Of a DNA stretch of 64,000 bases, positions 13,376 to 25,400 are shown one piece after another. Below the pieces are notes generated by a model. It was not told the origin of the DNA. It made no database searches and worked only from the letters and a program-made list of their open reading frames with translations. Source of the DNA: Amblyornis subalaris (taxonomy: Eukaryota > Chordata > Aves > Passeriformes > Ptilonorhynchidae); assembly GCA_018881555.1 (NCBI GenBank), contig JACAXG010000166.1, forward strand, positions 1,490,956 to 1,554,955, given 5' to 3'. Each line of letters starts with the position of its first letter. Within the stretch, counting starts at the first letter, position 1. A program made the position numbers and the translations under genes.

Positions 13376-13691
13376 TTAGGAAGGAAATACTTTCTGCAGA
13401 GGTTCATACATTAAATCTATTGGTGGTTTTGTTCCCTTATGTTCTCTGAAATATTCTTTATTATTTTGAAGCATCCTANCATGCTCATCCTCTCTCTCAA
13501 AATCCACTGACACTATTCGTCCAACCATTACAAACTGCCCACAGGTTTCACCATAGCCCTCGAGAGATATCCAGTACAAGTCAGCTGGAGATGACCTGAA
13601 ATTAATGCTAAAGGTGGGGCCACTTCTATATCCAAAGCCTCTTGCTTCCAGTACAAATCTGGTCAGGTCCAGGATACAGCCGACAAAGAAG
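13376..13691 (-). CDS. Unidentified gene, putative terminal exon with stop
   Basis: 316 nt on the minus strand, open from a TTTCCAG acceptor at the right to a TAA at 13376-13378 (104 residues plus stop). It joins the exon at 16285-16467 in phase. The peptide starts FFVGCILDLTRFVLEARGF; it then has SGPTFSINFRSSPADLYWI, GETCGQFVMVGRIVSVDFE and, near the end, KGTKPPIDLMYEPLQ. Mixed hydrophobic and charged residues with Trp, Tyr and Cys are unlike a chance frame. No membrane segment is seen. One N falls in a codon near the middle. I cannot assign a family; it does not match ZSWIM2 as remembered, which is the minus-strand neighbour of CALCRL in human. Confidence 0.55.
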
Positions 13692-16284
13692 CTGGAAACA
13701 GCGTTTCCATGTTTCAAAGTAATCACCAAAAGTAAGTGCTATTTGAAGATAAGGCTTAACAAACTTAACTTTGGATCCTGCTGTGTCTTTCAGTTGCCAG
13801 TNCCAAACTCAGTGTCTGTGTTTGTTTCCATGCACAGTTGGANATCAGATCCACTATACCAAATACCATGAATATTTTAGGTTTAAAAATAGTTTTCTGC
13901 CTAAAATTTTTTGTGCTAGTGAACCAGCTCCTTCATGGAGTAACATTTTCTTAGTTCAGGGAAGCACTTGTTTAGTAGGGACTAATTTGTTTGAAACTGT
14001 TGTTCTACCATTTGCTTGAGTCATAATCATTTGGGGGCTTTGGTGACCAATGACCCCTAGTTGTTTTCACTGCAGCCTGATCACAGTCCCTGATGCAGTG
14101 GACTGGCCCCTTGAATGTTTTTTTTATCAAAGCCTTACATTTACACTGTGAGGATTTCCAACATTTTAGATTGCAACGAGAATGAAATATGTTGAGCAAT
14201 AACATGCTGATGTACTGTCTCAAACACACATTTGCTGCTATTGCAGCCCCTGTGTGGGGCATTCTGCTCATGTAGATACTCTCTTCAAGCACTTCATTAC
14301 AAAGTCTGACCACTTGTTCAACAAAGGTAAATTTAAAGTAATTTAACCAGGCTCAGACTTTGTGCCAAAATGACTGAGGTAAGCCCAGAAAGACCATTAT
14401 GTCTGTCTTCAGCAGAGAAGGCCAAGAGGGTGGGAGATTTGGTGATGAACATTTGTAAATCTTATTACTTCCACTTGAGAGTTCATAAACTCAAATAGCA
14501 CAGAAGTGTTTAAATTAAGTGCACTCCNATAAAGGATTGATAATGTTTAGGCATTAAATTAATTATCATTACTAATTGTGTAGCACTCTAATATGCAGAA
14601 ACAGAACACTTTCCAGTCAGCAGAAGTTCTGAGAAGGTTTTCAGGCTTATTGCTCTAAATTAAATGAGCATTTTTAAAATGCAACCAAATGTTCTGAATT
14701 GAGGTCATAACATTGAAAAAGTAGTTACTAGAAAAGTGGAAAAAAGCAAGCTACTTTCTCTGGCTTAGTTTCTTATAGAAGACAAAGCATTTACTACAAA
14801 GGGTCATTGACATGATGGCAGAACATGAAAGAGCTTTACTGAGAATTGGAACTACTTCCAATAAAANAGCAGGAATGGCTTTAATAGAACTTTCAAAAAA
14901 GCTTTTTGAGATGTTTGAAGTTTGCATGTTTTCTTGATTTAATGTGTATTAAAAAGTCCTGCAANTATATTCAGTACTACTTAGCCTTACAGTATATAGA
15001 TATCATAACTTAAGTGTAAGATTATTCCCATAGAAATTAAAAAGAGNTTTATTTCATTGTGAGTTTCAGATGAAAGTTCTTGTTATATGTACATGTGGTT
15101 TTAAACATATTTTATGAAAATACAGTGTATTACCTGCCAAACCTGCTCATGCAAGGACTTGACTTTGGGAAAGAAAATAAAAACAAAGGTTAAGGTTGAG
15201 GATAGTGTTAGGATCTTTGACTGTGGTTTCTTCTAAATGGTTTTACCTCTTCCAATGTAGAAATACTAGAAGAAATTCGTAATGTTTTTATTTGGCTAGT
15301 ACATATTGATTAGAAGTAAATAACATAGTTTGTCTTAGCCAGTAAAATACTGCATCAGTTTTGACCAGCCAAGATGACTTGGTTATTCAAGCTCTCTCAT
15401 TTATTTTAGCCAATTAGTTTGGCAATTAGTTTGGCATAGTAATTAAATTAGCAAGCGTTCCTTTGCTAACCCTTCCAACAAAATGCATATGAACTCAATG
15501 TAAGGAAAAACATTTATTTGCAGCTTCTTGTCTTTGATAACTCATGTTACATGCAGNATGATTCACCCCAGAAGGTTTATCTGTCATGGGGCAGGAGGAG
15601 GAATGAAAAATTCTAACACAATCTAAAATATGTAATTGCCTTGTAGGCAGTGATACCATTTCCAGGAGAAATAGCTCAGTTATCCGTTTGGAGGAAATTC
15701 TTCCAGCTCGTGGGCCTTGTATCCTTTGTGCCTGATTGACTTGAGACAAGCAATTAGAAAATCTCTACCTGGGGAAATATATTAACCCCAGGGCAGCTCT
15801 TGCTCATTGTGAAAAACTGAATTTGGTTTGCTGAAATTTTAATGTGTCTTCTGAACATTATTGTTAATACATTTAAAGAAACGGAAATAATGATAACAGC
15901 TGAAGAGTGTTTAGAAAATTTCACTGTTCAAAGTTCACACTCTCTTGCTGTCAGAGAGAAGGAAAAAAGCCATGTAAGAGTAAACTCACAAAATTGTATG
16001 ACAGGCAACAGAAGTATCATTCTTGAAAAAAAATCAGGCTTTGGAGAAAACCTTGGATTTCCATGGCTAATTTTTTTCCACTGGTTTTTACTGTCTTGAT
16101 TTCACACATTTAACTCAACAAAAAATAACTGTCCATACTGTGGGTTGAAAAAGACCAATGTCAAATTCAGGTCTGTTTTCATTTTGGTAGATGAGACATC
16201 TTCACTCCATTTTGAGTGTTATGCATGGTTTCAACATGCAGCTACCTGACCTTGGAAAGAACTACTTATTTTTTTTTATATCAC

Positions 16285-16467
16285 CTTATAGTAGAGGGAC
16301 CCTCTGGAGGTTCTTGTGACTGAAAATACATAGCCTGTCCAATATACTTTTCATGCGTGCTTAACAATGGACCAGCAAGATCTGTGAGGTATCCATGCTG
16401 CAGGTAACATGAAGAAAGCTGTAAGCAGAGCCTAGAATCCTCTGTCCACAGCTGGATATTTATCATT
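16285..16467 (-). CDS. Unidentified gene, putative penultimate exon
   Basis: A 183-nt minus-strand open segment between a good acceptor (TTTCTCCCCAG, right) and a GTGATA donor (left). It has one leading base, 60 codons and two trailing bases that complete a Ser codon with the next exon at 13691. The peptide reads like a soluble, well-folded protein, with INIQLWTEDSRLCLQLSSCY near the start and HGYLTDLAGPLL, STHEKYIG and FQSQEPPEGPSTI further on. I do not recognise the family. No upstream exon was found with confidence. The matching phase with 13376-13691 and the composition, richer than the surroundings, argue for real coding sequence. An old pseudogene cannot be excluded. Confidence 0.5.
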
Positions 16468-17696
16468 CTGGGGAGAAATACAGAGAAACAAGAATAGGCA
16501 CTTTGTTGTAAAAGAGAACAAATTCATCCAAAGGGGGCTGTGTTGTATGAACAGACTCAAAATAATTTAAAAAAGTAAGAAAGGGAATATTTTCACTTCT
16601 TTAAAAATATGATTTGGAAGATGCTATGTCAGATATTCTTCCAACGGTTGGTGTTTTTCTGTACTAATTTAAAGCTCAGGCGGAATATAAACTTGTGGCC
16701 TTTTGGACTGTCTCTTGGAGCAGGCTACAATTTGACAACTTCTCAGCACTTCAGATACATTCGCCCTGTGTTCAGCACCCTAACAGTGTAGGGATTTAGT
16801 TAGAAACCTAAAAGAGGATACAGATCATCACAGAGGCTCAGAGCAACATTGGGAAGAAATAGGAATGTCCGCTTGTGGTGAAAGGATAATGTAATTTAAG
16901 ATACTGAATACACCAATCTTGGGAAAGAAGTGACTGTGCAGATTTATAAGTAGGTCACAGTAAGTGTCCTGCCTGCCTCAGCTGACAGACTGTATCGATT
17001 CCCTTGGAAGGGTGCCTTCATGGACACAGTTTTGCCTAACGGAAGTGCATGATTCAGCAATCTGACACTGCTGCTTTGCAAGGGGATGAGAGCTGGACTG
17101 AGGTCTTGGCGACTAGTCTGAGTGGTTGTGTTACTAGGACAACAAGGGTAAACTTCAGCTGTGTGGGGACCTTTCCAAGAAGAATACTGGCACAGTCCAG
17201 CTATAAGCAAAACTGGACTTGTGCAGCTTGTGCATCACAGACATGAACAAATCTTAGTGCTATTGTGATCACATGAAGAAAAATATTTGTAATCTAATTG
17301 GGTTGGGCTGGGAAAAAGTCTGAAGTCATGGACAGGCCACATTGATTGAAATTGTCTGAAAAGAAAAAATTCTATTGCAAAAATTATCTTGGCAAATTTT
17401 TCTCATTTCCAAGAGTAGACAGATAAGTGTTTTAGATTCACAAATTGAATATAAACCCAGAATTTTTTAAGGATTTGAATGCACTGGCTTAAAGGACAAA
17501 ACCCAAAGCATGTCTTTGCTTTGAGTGACATCAGAAAACATGAAAAAATCCCAGTTTTCTTATTTAATCCAAAATATGAATGCTATGTTTATGATTTTTA
17601 AATATAATTTAGGATTATTGTTCAAAGTAAGAAGATGAAAAATGTTATTAAAGATATAAAGACAGTGTGCTGTTATCTCTTGAAGGGTATTCAAAC

Positions 17697-17818
17697 TGAC
17701 AGAGGGCAGGTTTAGACTAGATATTAGGAAGAAATTCTTCATTGTGAGGGTGATGGGGCACTGGAACATGTTGCCCAGAGAACTGGTTGCAGCTGCCCCA
17801 TCCCTGCAGGCAGTGACA
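17697..17818 (+). repeat. CR1 LINE 3' end fragment (sense)
   Basis: It contains the well-known avian CR1 3' region: GAGGGCAGGTTTAGACTAG, ATATTAGGAAGAAATTCTTC, then GGCACTGGAACATGTTGCC and GCCCCATCCCTG. It is truncated at both ends and sits left of CALCRL. Confidence 0.88.
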
Positions 17819-20800
17819 GAGCTACTGAGCCATAATTCTTCAGAGTTCATTCAACACTGCTGTTCAGGCTCATCATAGGGCTTACATAGCGTGTTTGAAG
17901 GGAGTTCAGAAAACAGCTCTAGGCAGAGCCTTTGAGAGATGGCTCTGGAAGCTGAAGAAGGCAGCTGGTAGGAAGTAGGAGTTTGCATTTATAGCAGATC
18001 TGTATGCTAGACAGGACCGCGTTGTTTATAAGACAGACCTACACTGCAAGTCAGATATTTAAAATCTGGAATCTGCACCAGCAATTAAAGCATTTGTGAT
18101 GAGAATAGATTTAATCTACTGTGCTTGAAATGACGTTCTATGTTGACAAAAGGAAAACGTTAGAGACAAAAGGAAAATGCTAGGGACAAATAAACCCGAG
18201 GTATATTGGTGTTAATGGCAAAAGATCAGAGAGAAACGAATATGGCAAATTTTAACATTTCAGAATTTTGGTTTTCATGTTCTGTAGTTTTAATGTGTAA
18301 AGTACTTGGATTTTGTGTTCTGTGTTTTATCGTAACCTCTTAAAAATAATGAATTTTTTCCTAGCAAAATAATTTTTTCATGAATAACTTCAACTTGTTC
18401 TAAAAGAAAACAATTATTTCCTTCGCTATTTCCGCAATATTTGGAAACTCTAATTCAGTAAATAACTTTTAAAAAAAAGTAATTACTTTATTTCTTAGTG
18501 GGGAGTTTAGTTACTGTATTTCTTCTGGAGTGGTGGAAATGGAGTTTGGTCTGTAACATTTGTATCATTGCCGTTTCATTTCGAACCTGGTTTTCCATGT
18601 ACCAACAAACCACCTCTGATGGAGATCCTGCAGCAAGGGAACCAAGAGCAGCAATTCTCTATCCTGTTCCATATCAAGGGTGTGATTTCCACCAAAGAGT
18701 GCAGGTCTGGCATATTTCTGTCAGACTTCTTATGTATTGCTCTCATTTGAATGTAGCCTGGCAAACAACAAGGTATCATCTACCAGAAGCTTGCACAGGT
18801 AAGTCAGTCTTGAAAATTTCTTTTGGTTTGACTGCTTAGAGCTTTTTGCTGATTGAAACCTTATTATTCAACACATTCAGCTGCTGTTAAAGAAAATCAT
18901 GCTGAATGAGCATCACCGAAATTGAAAAAAGATTGGGCTTGTTTCTCAGTCTCCAAGTAGGCCCCTCTGGGGTGAGGATTCTGATGTCAGATCTGCTGAA
19001 GTATATTGAGTTCAGAGGAGTTACACAGGACCCAAGCCAGAGTTATGGGGGAATTGGCTTAAGTTTCCAGCCTTCTTTAATGCTGTTGCAAATACTGGTT
19101 GCACTGTCTGTGCTTTTGTGCATTTGTAAAATACACATTCACCCACACACAGATTTTTAGTGACACAGTTCTTGAAGGCTTATAAATATAAGCTTTCTGC
19201 AGCATTTTTTCCCCATTCTTTCAACAGAGCGAGATATCTTCACTTTTCTTTGCCTAGAAAAGTGATAAGCTACTATGGTAGCTTTTTATTATTTTCATTG
19301 TGACTCTTTGCTGATTGATGGATCATAACAGATATGGAGTCACATGGCAACTGTACAAGAACAGTAATTTTTAGCAAAAAAATAATGAAACAAGGATCTA
19401 ATACTAGAAGATGCTGATATACAGATTCTAAATATGCCCTGGAGTCCTGGAAAGCTTTGTTTTGCTTCCCCATTCTCCACTGATGGGACAACTGTGCTTG
19501 GAAATTTGCCAGAGTGGACATTCCAGAAAAAATACTTCATGGTTTAAAACATGTTCTTGCAACATAAATAAAGCAATTTAAGTAAAGAACTCCACAACCC
19601 TCTTTTTATTCTGGAGGAACAATGTTCACAGTGGGAGTTCTGGAATAGCTGTTGTGGTTACCTGCCAGTGTATGAAGGGAGCACTTGCTGATGGGTGCTA
19701 CAACAGATTTAAAAAAAAAATTTAAAAAAATTATGTTATCTATTGAAAAGAACATCTTGGCTCTTACAGCCAAGATAGATTCAAAGGAGGAAAGATAGCT
19801 AAATAAACCAAATATTTAAACAAAAGAAGATCAGAATATGTTTGGCCCTGTTCAAATTCACAGGAGAGGTGAAGGTCTCAAGGAGCTTTTCTCTTGCAGA
19901 TGTTCCTATATGGCTTACAGGAAAGAAGACAATAATCCATCATCAGGTAGTGTCAGCTAAAAAGGATCCCTGAACAAGTTTACTTCCAGGATGGCTGGCT
20001 GGTCAGACACCTTCATTGAACTGACAGGTAAAAATGGATCTTGTTTTAAGTATTTATGCCTGAGAGTTCAGGTCCTGCCTATGGCTCTCTGGAGCTCTGG
20101 CAGGGCAGGTGCACCTCTGCAATGCGTGGTAGGTCTGGGGCTCACAGCTCCTTGTGATTGCAGACTTCAGAGGGACTCAAACTAATCTGCAGATGAATTA
20201 ACTTTGAGTCTCAAGCCAGAGCGGAATAATTTTAATGACGCATAGTTGTAGAGGCTATAACATTGTAATTTCCTATCACATGACCATGCTGAGTATTTAC
20301 AGATGAGGAAGGGAGCTTGCAAAAATATAATGACAAGTTCAAAGCAAATGGGGAAAAGCAAAATATTTTTTGCTGAATTGTGTTTTCTGTCATCACTACA
20401 ATGAGAACATGCTGCTCTGGCCATGTATTTGTTAGTGAGGGGATCTCATGTTCTCAATTTTTAAACAGTTATTTACACTTCACATGAAAAAAAGTCTGTT
20501 GACCCTTTCTCTGCATTCAAAACAACATACTGGATCATATTTCATGTATCTTTAGCATGTCCCTTGAGCTGCATTGTTTGAAAAATGGAGTATGAAAATG
20601 ATGATACAGAAACACCTGCCAGCATCATCGTTTGAAGTTAAACCTCTCTTGTGCAGTGAATTGTAATCTTCGACCTGTAATTATCAAGCCAGTGCATTAT
20701 CTGCACTGGATCTAGAAAAGGAGATTCACTACAGATACCCTGACGATGATTGCAATGAGTCAGCAGTGATAAAAACCCTCTAATCTTAGCAACGAGGGAA

Positions 20801-22309
20801 TCCATTTTTGCCAGGTACCCCTCTGTTCTTTCTGATTGTGCCCGGAAGCCACATGTACATGTAGTGATTTTAGTACATCACATCTTTCAGTTAATTGTGG
20901 ACCTGAAAATATGATACAAAAGGCTAGGAAAAGGTAATAATTTCGGTGCCAGTTTTCTGAAAGCACCATTAATTTGATTTTTCATTGTGTATTTTAATGT
21001 ACTCCAGAGCATATTCTCTCCATTTGTGGTAACTCACATTCTCCAGTAGATGTCAATTATTTGTGACTTGAAGAGAGCTGTGATTATTTAAGTGTACCTT
21101 GCTAAACACACAGCCTGCCCATCAGAATGCACAGCTACCCTGCTCTTGATTAGAGGACACACCCCTATCATTCCTGCCTATGGGTGATAATGCACTTTCA
21201 GAGACTGCTTCAAATAAATGGTGTGAAAGAAACGTGTAGGAGTTCAAACAAAGATAGCACAGAACCCACACAGGAGAGTTAGAATGAACACAGAGTCAGC
21301 TGGTCAAACGCAAAATCGGTTTAAATCTGTGGTCTCATAGTGGTTGTTAAGAAGTTGGTGAATGGAATATGCCAAAAGGTGTTCCATGGGCAGATTGCGT
21401 AGATGCTGCTGATTTGATAATGTGACAACAATGCAAATTCAAGGATTGGGTGGAAGCAGGCAGAGAAAAACTTGCTTTTTTAGTTTTATTTAGTTATTTA
21501 ATGATGCACACCCACACCTATTTAATCCAAGCCCATGCTAGTTCTCTACAATTTAGTTAGTTACAGTTCAGAACGAACAATTACTAGGCTAGTCACTCTC
21601 ATTATATTCATATATCATTGCTTTCAGATGCAACCAAGGGAGACATTATTAAAAAAGAAAGTATTTTCAACCATTAAAACAGTTCAGATAGTCTAGACAA
21701 CTTATCCAAACTGCTTTACTTAAGCCTATGGGAACTTTCCTATCTACTACAGAAACAGAGGATAGTATTTAAATTCTACAGTAAATGCCTTTAACAGTAA
21801 ATATTGCTTGAACAGAAATAGAAATTATTTCTTAGCCTCAGCACCCATTTTTGGGAACTGGGTTGGATGGCTAAGGAATGCATCATGTAGAATCACTGTA
21901 GTTAAGTCCGGATGATATTATGTTATGCATAAAAGAAGAGAAATTAAGGAAGGCAAAGGAGAAAGAGATGTGTGAAGTTGCTACCCTTTCCTTTCTGCTT
22001 AACATATTGGCCATGCCCACTGATGATTATGGAGGAAGCCCCAGGACCCCTCTCAGCTTTTCCTCTCATGAACGTGTCTGTCTGGAAAACCAGTGGGGAA
22101 CGTCTGCAAATATATGGATATGCAATTATTTTATTATAAAGTACAGTTCTTTGGCAATGATAGAAGGGGACTCTTTTTGGAGTTCTTAAATCAGTGACAG
22201 TCCATATCTGTACAAGCACCTTTTTTGTTCTTTTTCTCTTTGGTGTTTGGTTGGTTGGTTTTTTAACACTGGTCTATAGGCCTTTTATGTTAGTATTGTC
22301 TTTGGTCAT

Positions 22310-22435
22310 AATCACAGAATATTCTGAGCTGGAAGGGACCTGCAAGGTTCATTGGGTCCAAATCCTAAGGGAATGCGCCGTAGAGGGATTGAACCCACAA
22401 CTTGGGCATTATTTGCTCCCGGTATGCTCATACGG
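22310..22435 (-). repeat. tRNA-like SINE with CR1-type tail (TguSINE1-like)
   Basis: On the minus strand a tRNA-like head, with an RNA polymerase III B box (GGTTCAATCCC, plus 22385-22395) preceded by an AATAATGCCCAAG anticodon-arm-like region reminiscent of tRNA-Ile, leads into a CR1 3' tail ending with the ATTCTGTGATT motif. A tRNA head on a CR1 tail is the design of the songbird SINE TguSINE1, as remembered. The A-box side is decayed. It could instead be a CR1 copy joined to a tRNA fragment by chance. Confidence 0.6.
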
Positions 22436-25400
22436 CCCCTGTATGTTTAGTAATTCTATGCTTTATTTATTTTATGCTTCTGCTGGATTAGGAATAGGAT
22501 GAATTCTTAGATTTGTCTGGCTTTCAACTTGCAGCTACCACTGCATGTAAAAACTAGTGGGGATTCCTGCTCCCTTCAGTGGTTTCAACAGCATTAAAAG
22601 ACATAAACAAGGAGGGATTGAGGAGGAGGCCTGAGATTGCACAGCTCAGCAAGGAGAGTACAGCCAGAAAGCCAGCTCTGTGCATTCTTCCTTGCAGGAA
22701 GGAGAAATGCCAGTAATTCCCCAGTGCCAGAACAACTTTGCCAAGGAAATGGGTGAGTTAAAGCCTCTCTGAGGCTGCACTTCCTTCATCTCTGTGCCAA
22801 GTGTACCTTAACTGAAACTCAGAGAGTGCTGGTGACTGCCCTCCTGTGCTACTTCTGTGGTCCTGGCACAGCTGGCAGGTATAGGAAAAGATGCTAGTCT
22901 GGAGCAGCATTACCTCCAGTTTCCAAAACCTTTGGAGATGGTGGAAAGGAAATCCTCTTGCAGGAATGGCGATAACTTCTGGGTGCTGGCCTTTGGTGAA
23001 TACTACGAAATGAGAGGAAGATTTTATTTGAAAAATAAAAAATCATGCCATTGCTAGTGAAATACTGAGATCTGAGGTGGTGAGAAAGACAGTGATGTGT
23101 AAAACTCAAAATATTTTGCTAAAACTTAAATAAAAAAAAAGTGTATTTTACCACTTTAAGGGCTTGTAGTTCTAAAACCACTCCCCTTCACATGGCTTAA
23201 AAGATAAAAATCTTTTTCCATTGTATAATGACAGAATATAAGTAGTTCTGTTGTCTGTAACAAAAACACATTTACAGAGTTCTGGTACTAGCATGTTTCT
23301 ATTTTTACTTTCAATATTTTCATTATTCCTGTAAAAGCTTTCTGATTCAACCTTTTTCTCTAAGAATTTTTTACACACGAATTACAGATCATTCTAATTA
23401 GCTTTTTAACTACAGCTAGAACAGGCTATTTAGAACATGCCTGACTCTCATAAACAAGTCCATGTGGGGAAAAATAAGAGGTGCTTAGCTTTAAATGAGA
23501 ATGAAAAATAGCTACTGTCATTTTCCACTGAAAAAAAGAAAGGGAAACATTTTCTATACTGTGTAGCAAATACAGACCTGGACAGGAAAGGACTCTTTGG
23601 CTCAGAGTCCACACATTGAAATTACTTGAAATTGGACTAGTTTTACCACAGTTATTTGCTATGAAGCTTTTGAAGGACTTGATATTCTAACTTTCTGAGG
23701 TCTTGTAACACGTCCATTGCATCATCTGGGTAAAGAGTATCACAGTTATGTTAAATGGAGATACTTTTTGTAAGAGGGTTGTGAATATGAAAACAAGGCA
23801 GTGTCACTGTACTCTGAATTTTCAAGTCATCTCAAGCTGAGGTCTCTTGCCGTGAATTTGATTCTTGTTGCAGATTCTGAAGTATCCCTGGTGGCTGAAT
23901 ACCTACAGACCATGGAAAGAAACCCTAGAATAAGGAAACCCTTACTGTCATCATCTGCTCAAAATGCAACAGAAGGAGCCAGTGCCTGAGAACAGCTCCT
24001 GGAGTCCATTTGGAGTTACTCTTTGTGAGTAACAGAAACAAATTGGGTATGGACACTGTTCTGTGGAATATGTGGCTGCAAATCCTTCCAGGAAACCCAG
24101 CCAAATGCACTTTTGAGCTCTCTATTAAATGCACATATTTGGCTCATATTCAAAGTTAGCTAAGGAAAATGTGATTAAGTAAGTATTTGTGTTCCTAGCT
24201 CTTCTCTGATGTTTAAGGTCCACATGCAGGGCAGCTTAAGGGACAAAGTCATTATAATTTGTCTAAGTCTAAAAATATGTGGTATGAAAAGTAACAATAC
24301 TCTGATTTTAAAACTTTTTATAGGACTTAAAAAAAATATAAATAGGCACAAACCAGTTTATTCTACTTTTTTCCCTTTTGCTTTAACTCCATCATATCCA
24401 GCAACATTTTTTATCATCATGTTTATTCTGTTAACTCTCTGATAGCTATTTCTGTTTCTGCAATATACTTTTTGTAGCATCTAAATATTATTGTTCCCTG
24501 CTAATTCAGTATTTCGTTTTCTTAAATATTTATATGCAAGTCTATTGGATATACAATGGACTATCACAATATGGAGCAGCCGTCTATGGACTTCACTCTG
24601 TCAAAGACACCACCAGTTAAACTGCACTCCCTGTCCAATGCATGGAGAACCTTTGGAAGGACCTTCTCTGCTACAGACACACTTTCATCACCTTTCATTT
24701 GCAAATATCAAGGTAAGGAACTAAGCAAATACATGAATACATCAAGCTTATTTTCTCCTTTGATAATTTGTGCATGCCTTAGAATTTAATATTTGCTGTA
24801 CAACTTTGGGATTCATTCCTGAACTCTGCCCCAAACACTGGCCATAGGCCCACTGGCAACTTTGAACAATTTCTCTACATCGAAGAGTTTGGTCCTGGCT
24901 CCTTAACAGTGAAGAACTCGTTTTAAATTGCCTGGATCCACCATTAAAACTCGGATTCACTGGACAGCACCAGGGATCCCACCACCTCTGTTCAACTCTT
25001 TTTCCTTTGTGGCAATTTTTCGGTTGATACTCATTGCAAAATCTGAATTTCCAGGAAAGCTTGTTCATCTTAAGCCAGGAATTAACAATAGGGTGTAGGC
25101 ACTTTTTCAGAAAATGCGCTTTGATTTTTCAGTATTTGTATTATGTTAAATTCAATGTATTAAGCTTTATGTAAGTTAGCAGTAATCATAGGATATTTTC
25201 CCTTTGTAAGAGTTTTCATTTAAAGAGTGAAGCTTGTTGAAGGTAAAACTTTGAAATAGTCACTGAAAGTTGTAGTTGAAAATATCTTTACAATTTAGGG
25301 GGTAGTGATAAAACTGAGATTAACTTAAAAAGCAATCCTGTATGTCATTAGCCTCAAATGAACCTTGAAGCCATGTGGATGAATCAAAATTGTTCATTTA

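Noticed and set aside
18498..18839. Overlapping plus frames and a minus frame near 18.6 kb
   Set aside because: Several frames are open at once, no acceptor/donor pair keeps one frame with neighbours, and no family is recognised. The good-looking donor at 18800 has no partner.
20285..20345. Short MIR-like stretch (TTTACAGATGAGGAA)
   Set aside because: Only one motif matches; too short to call.
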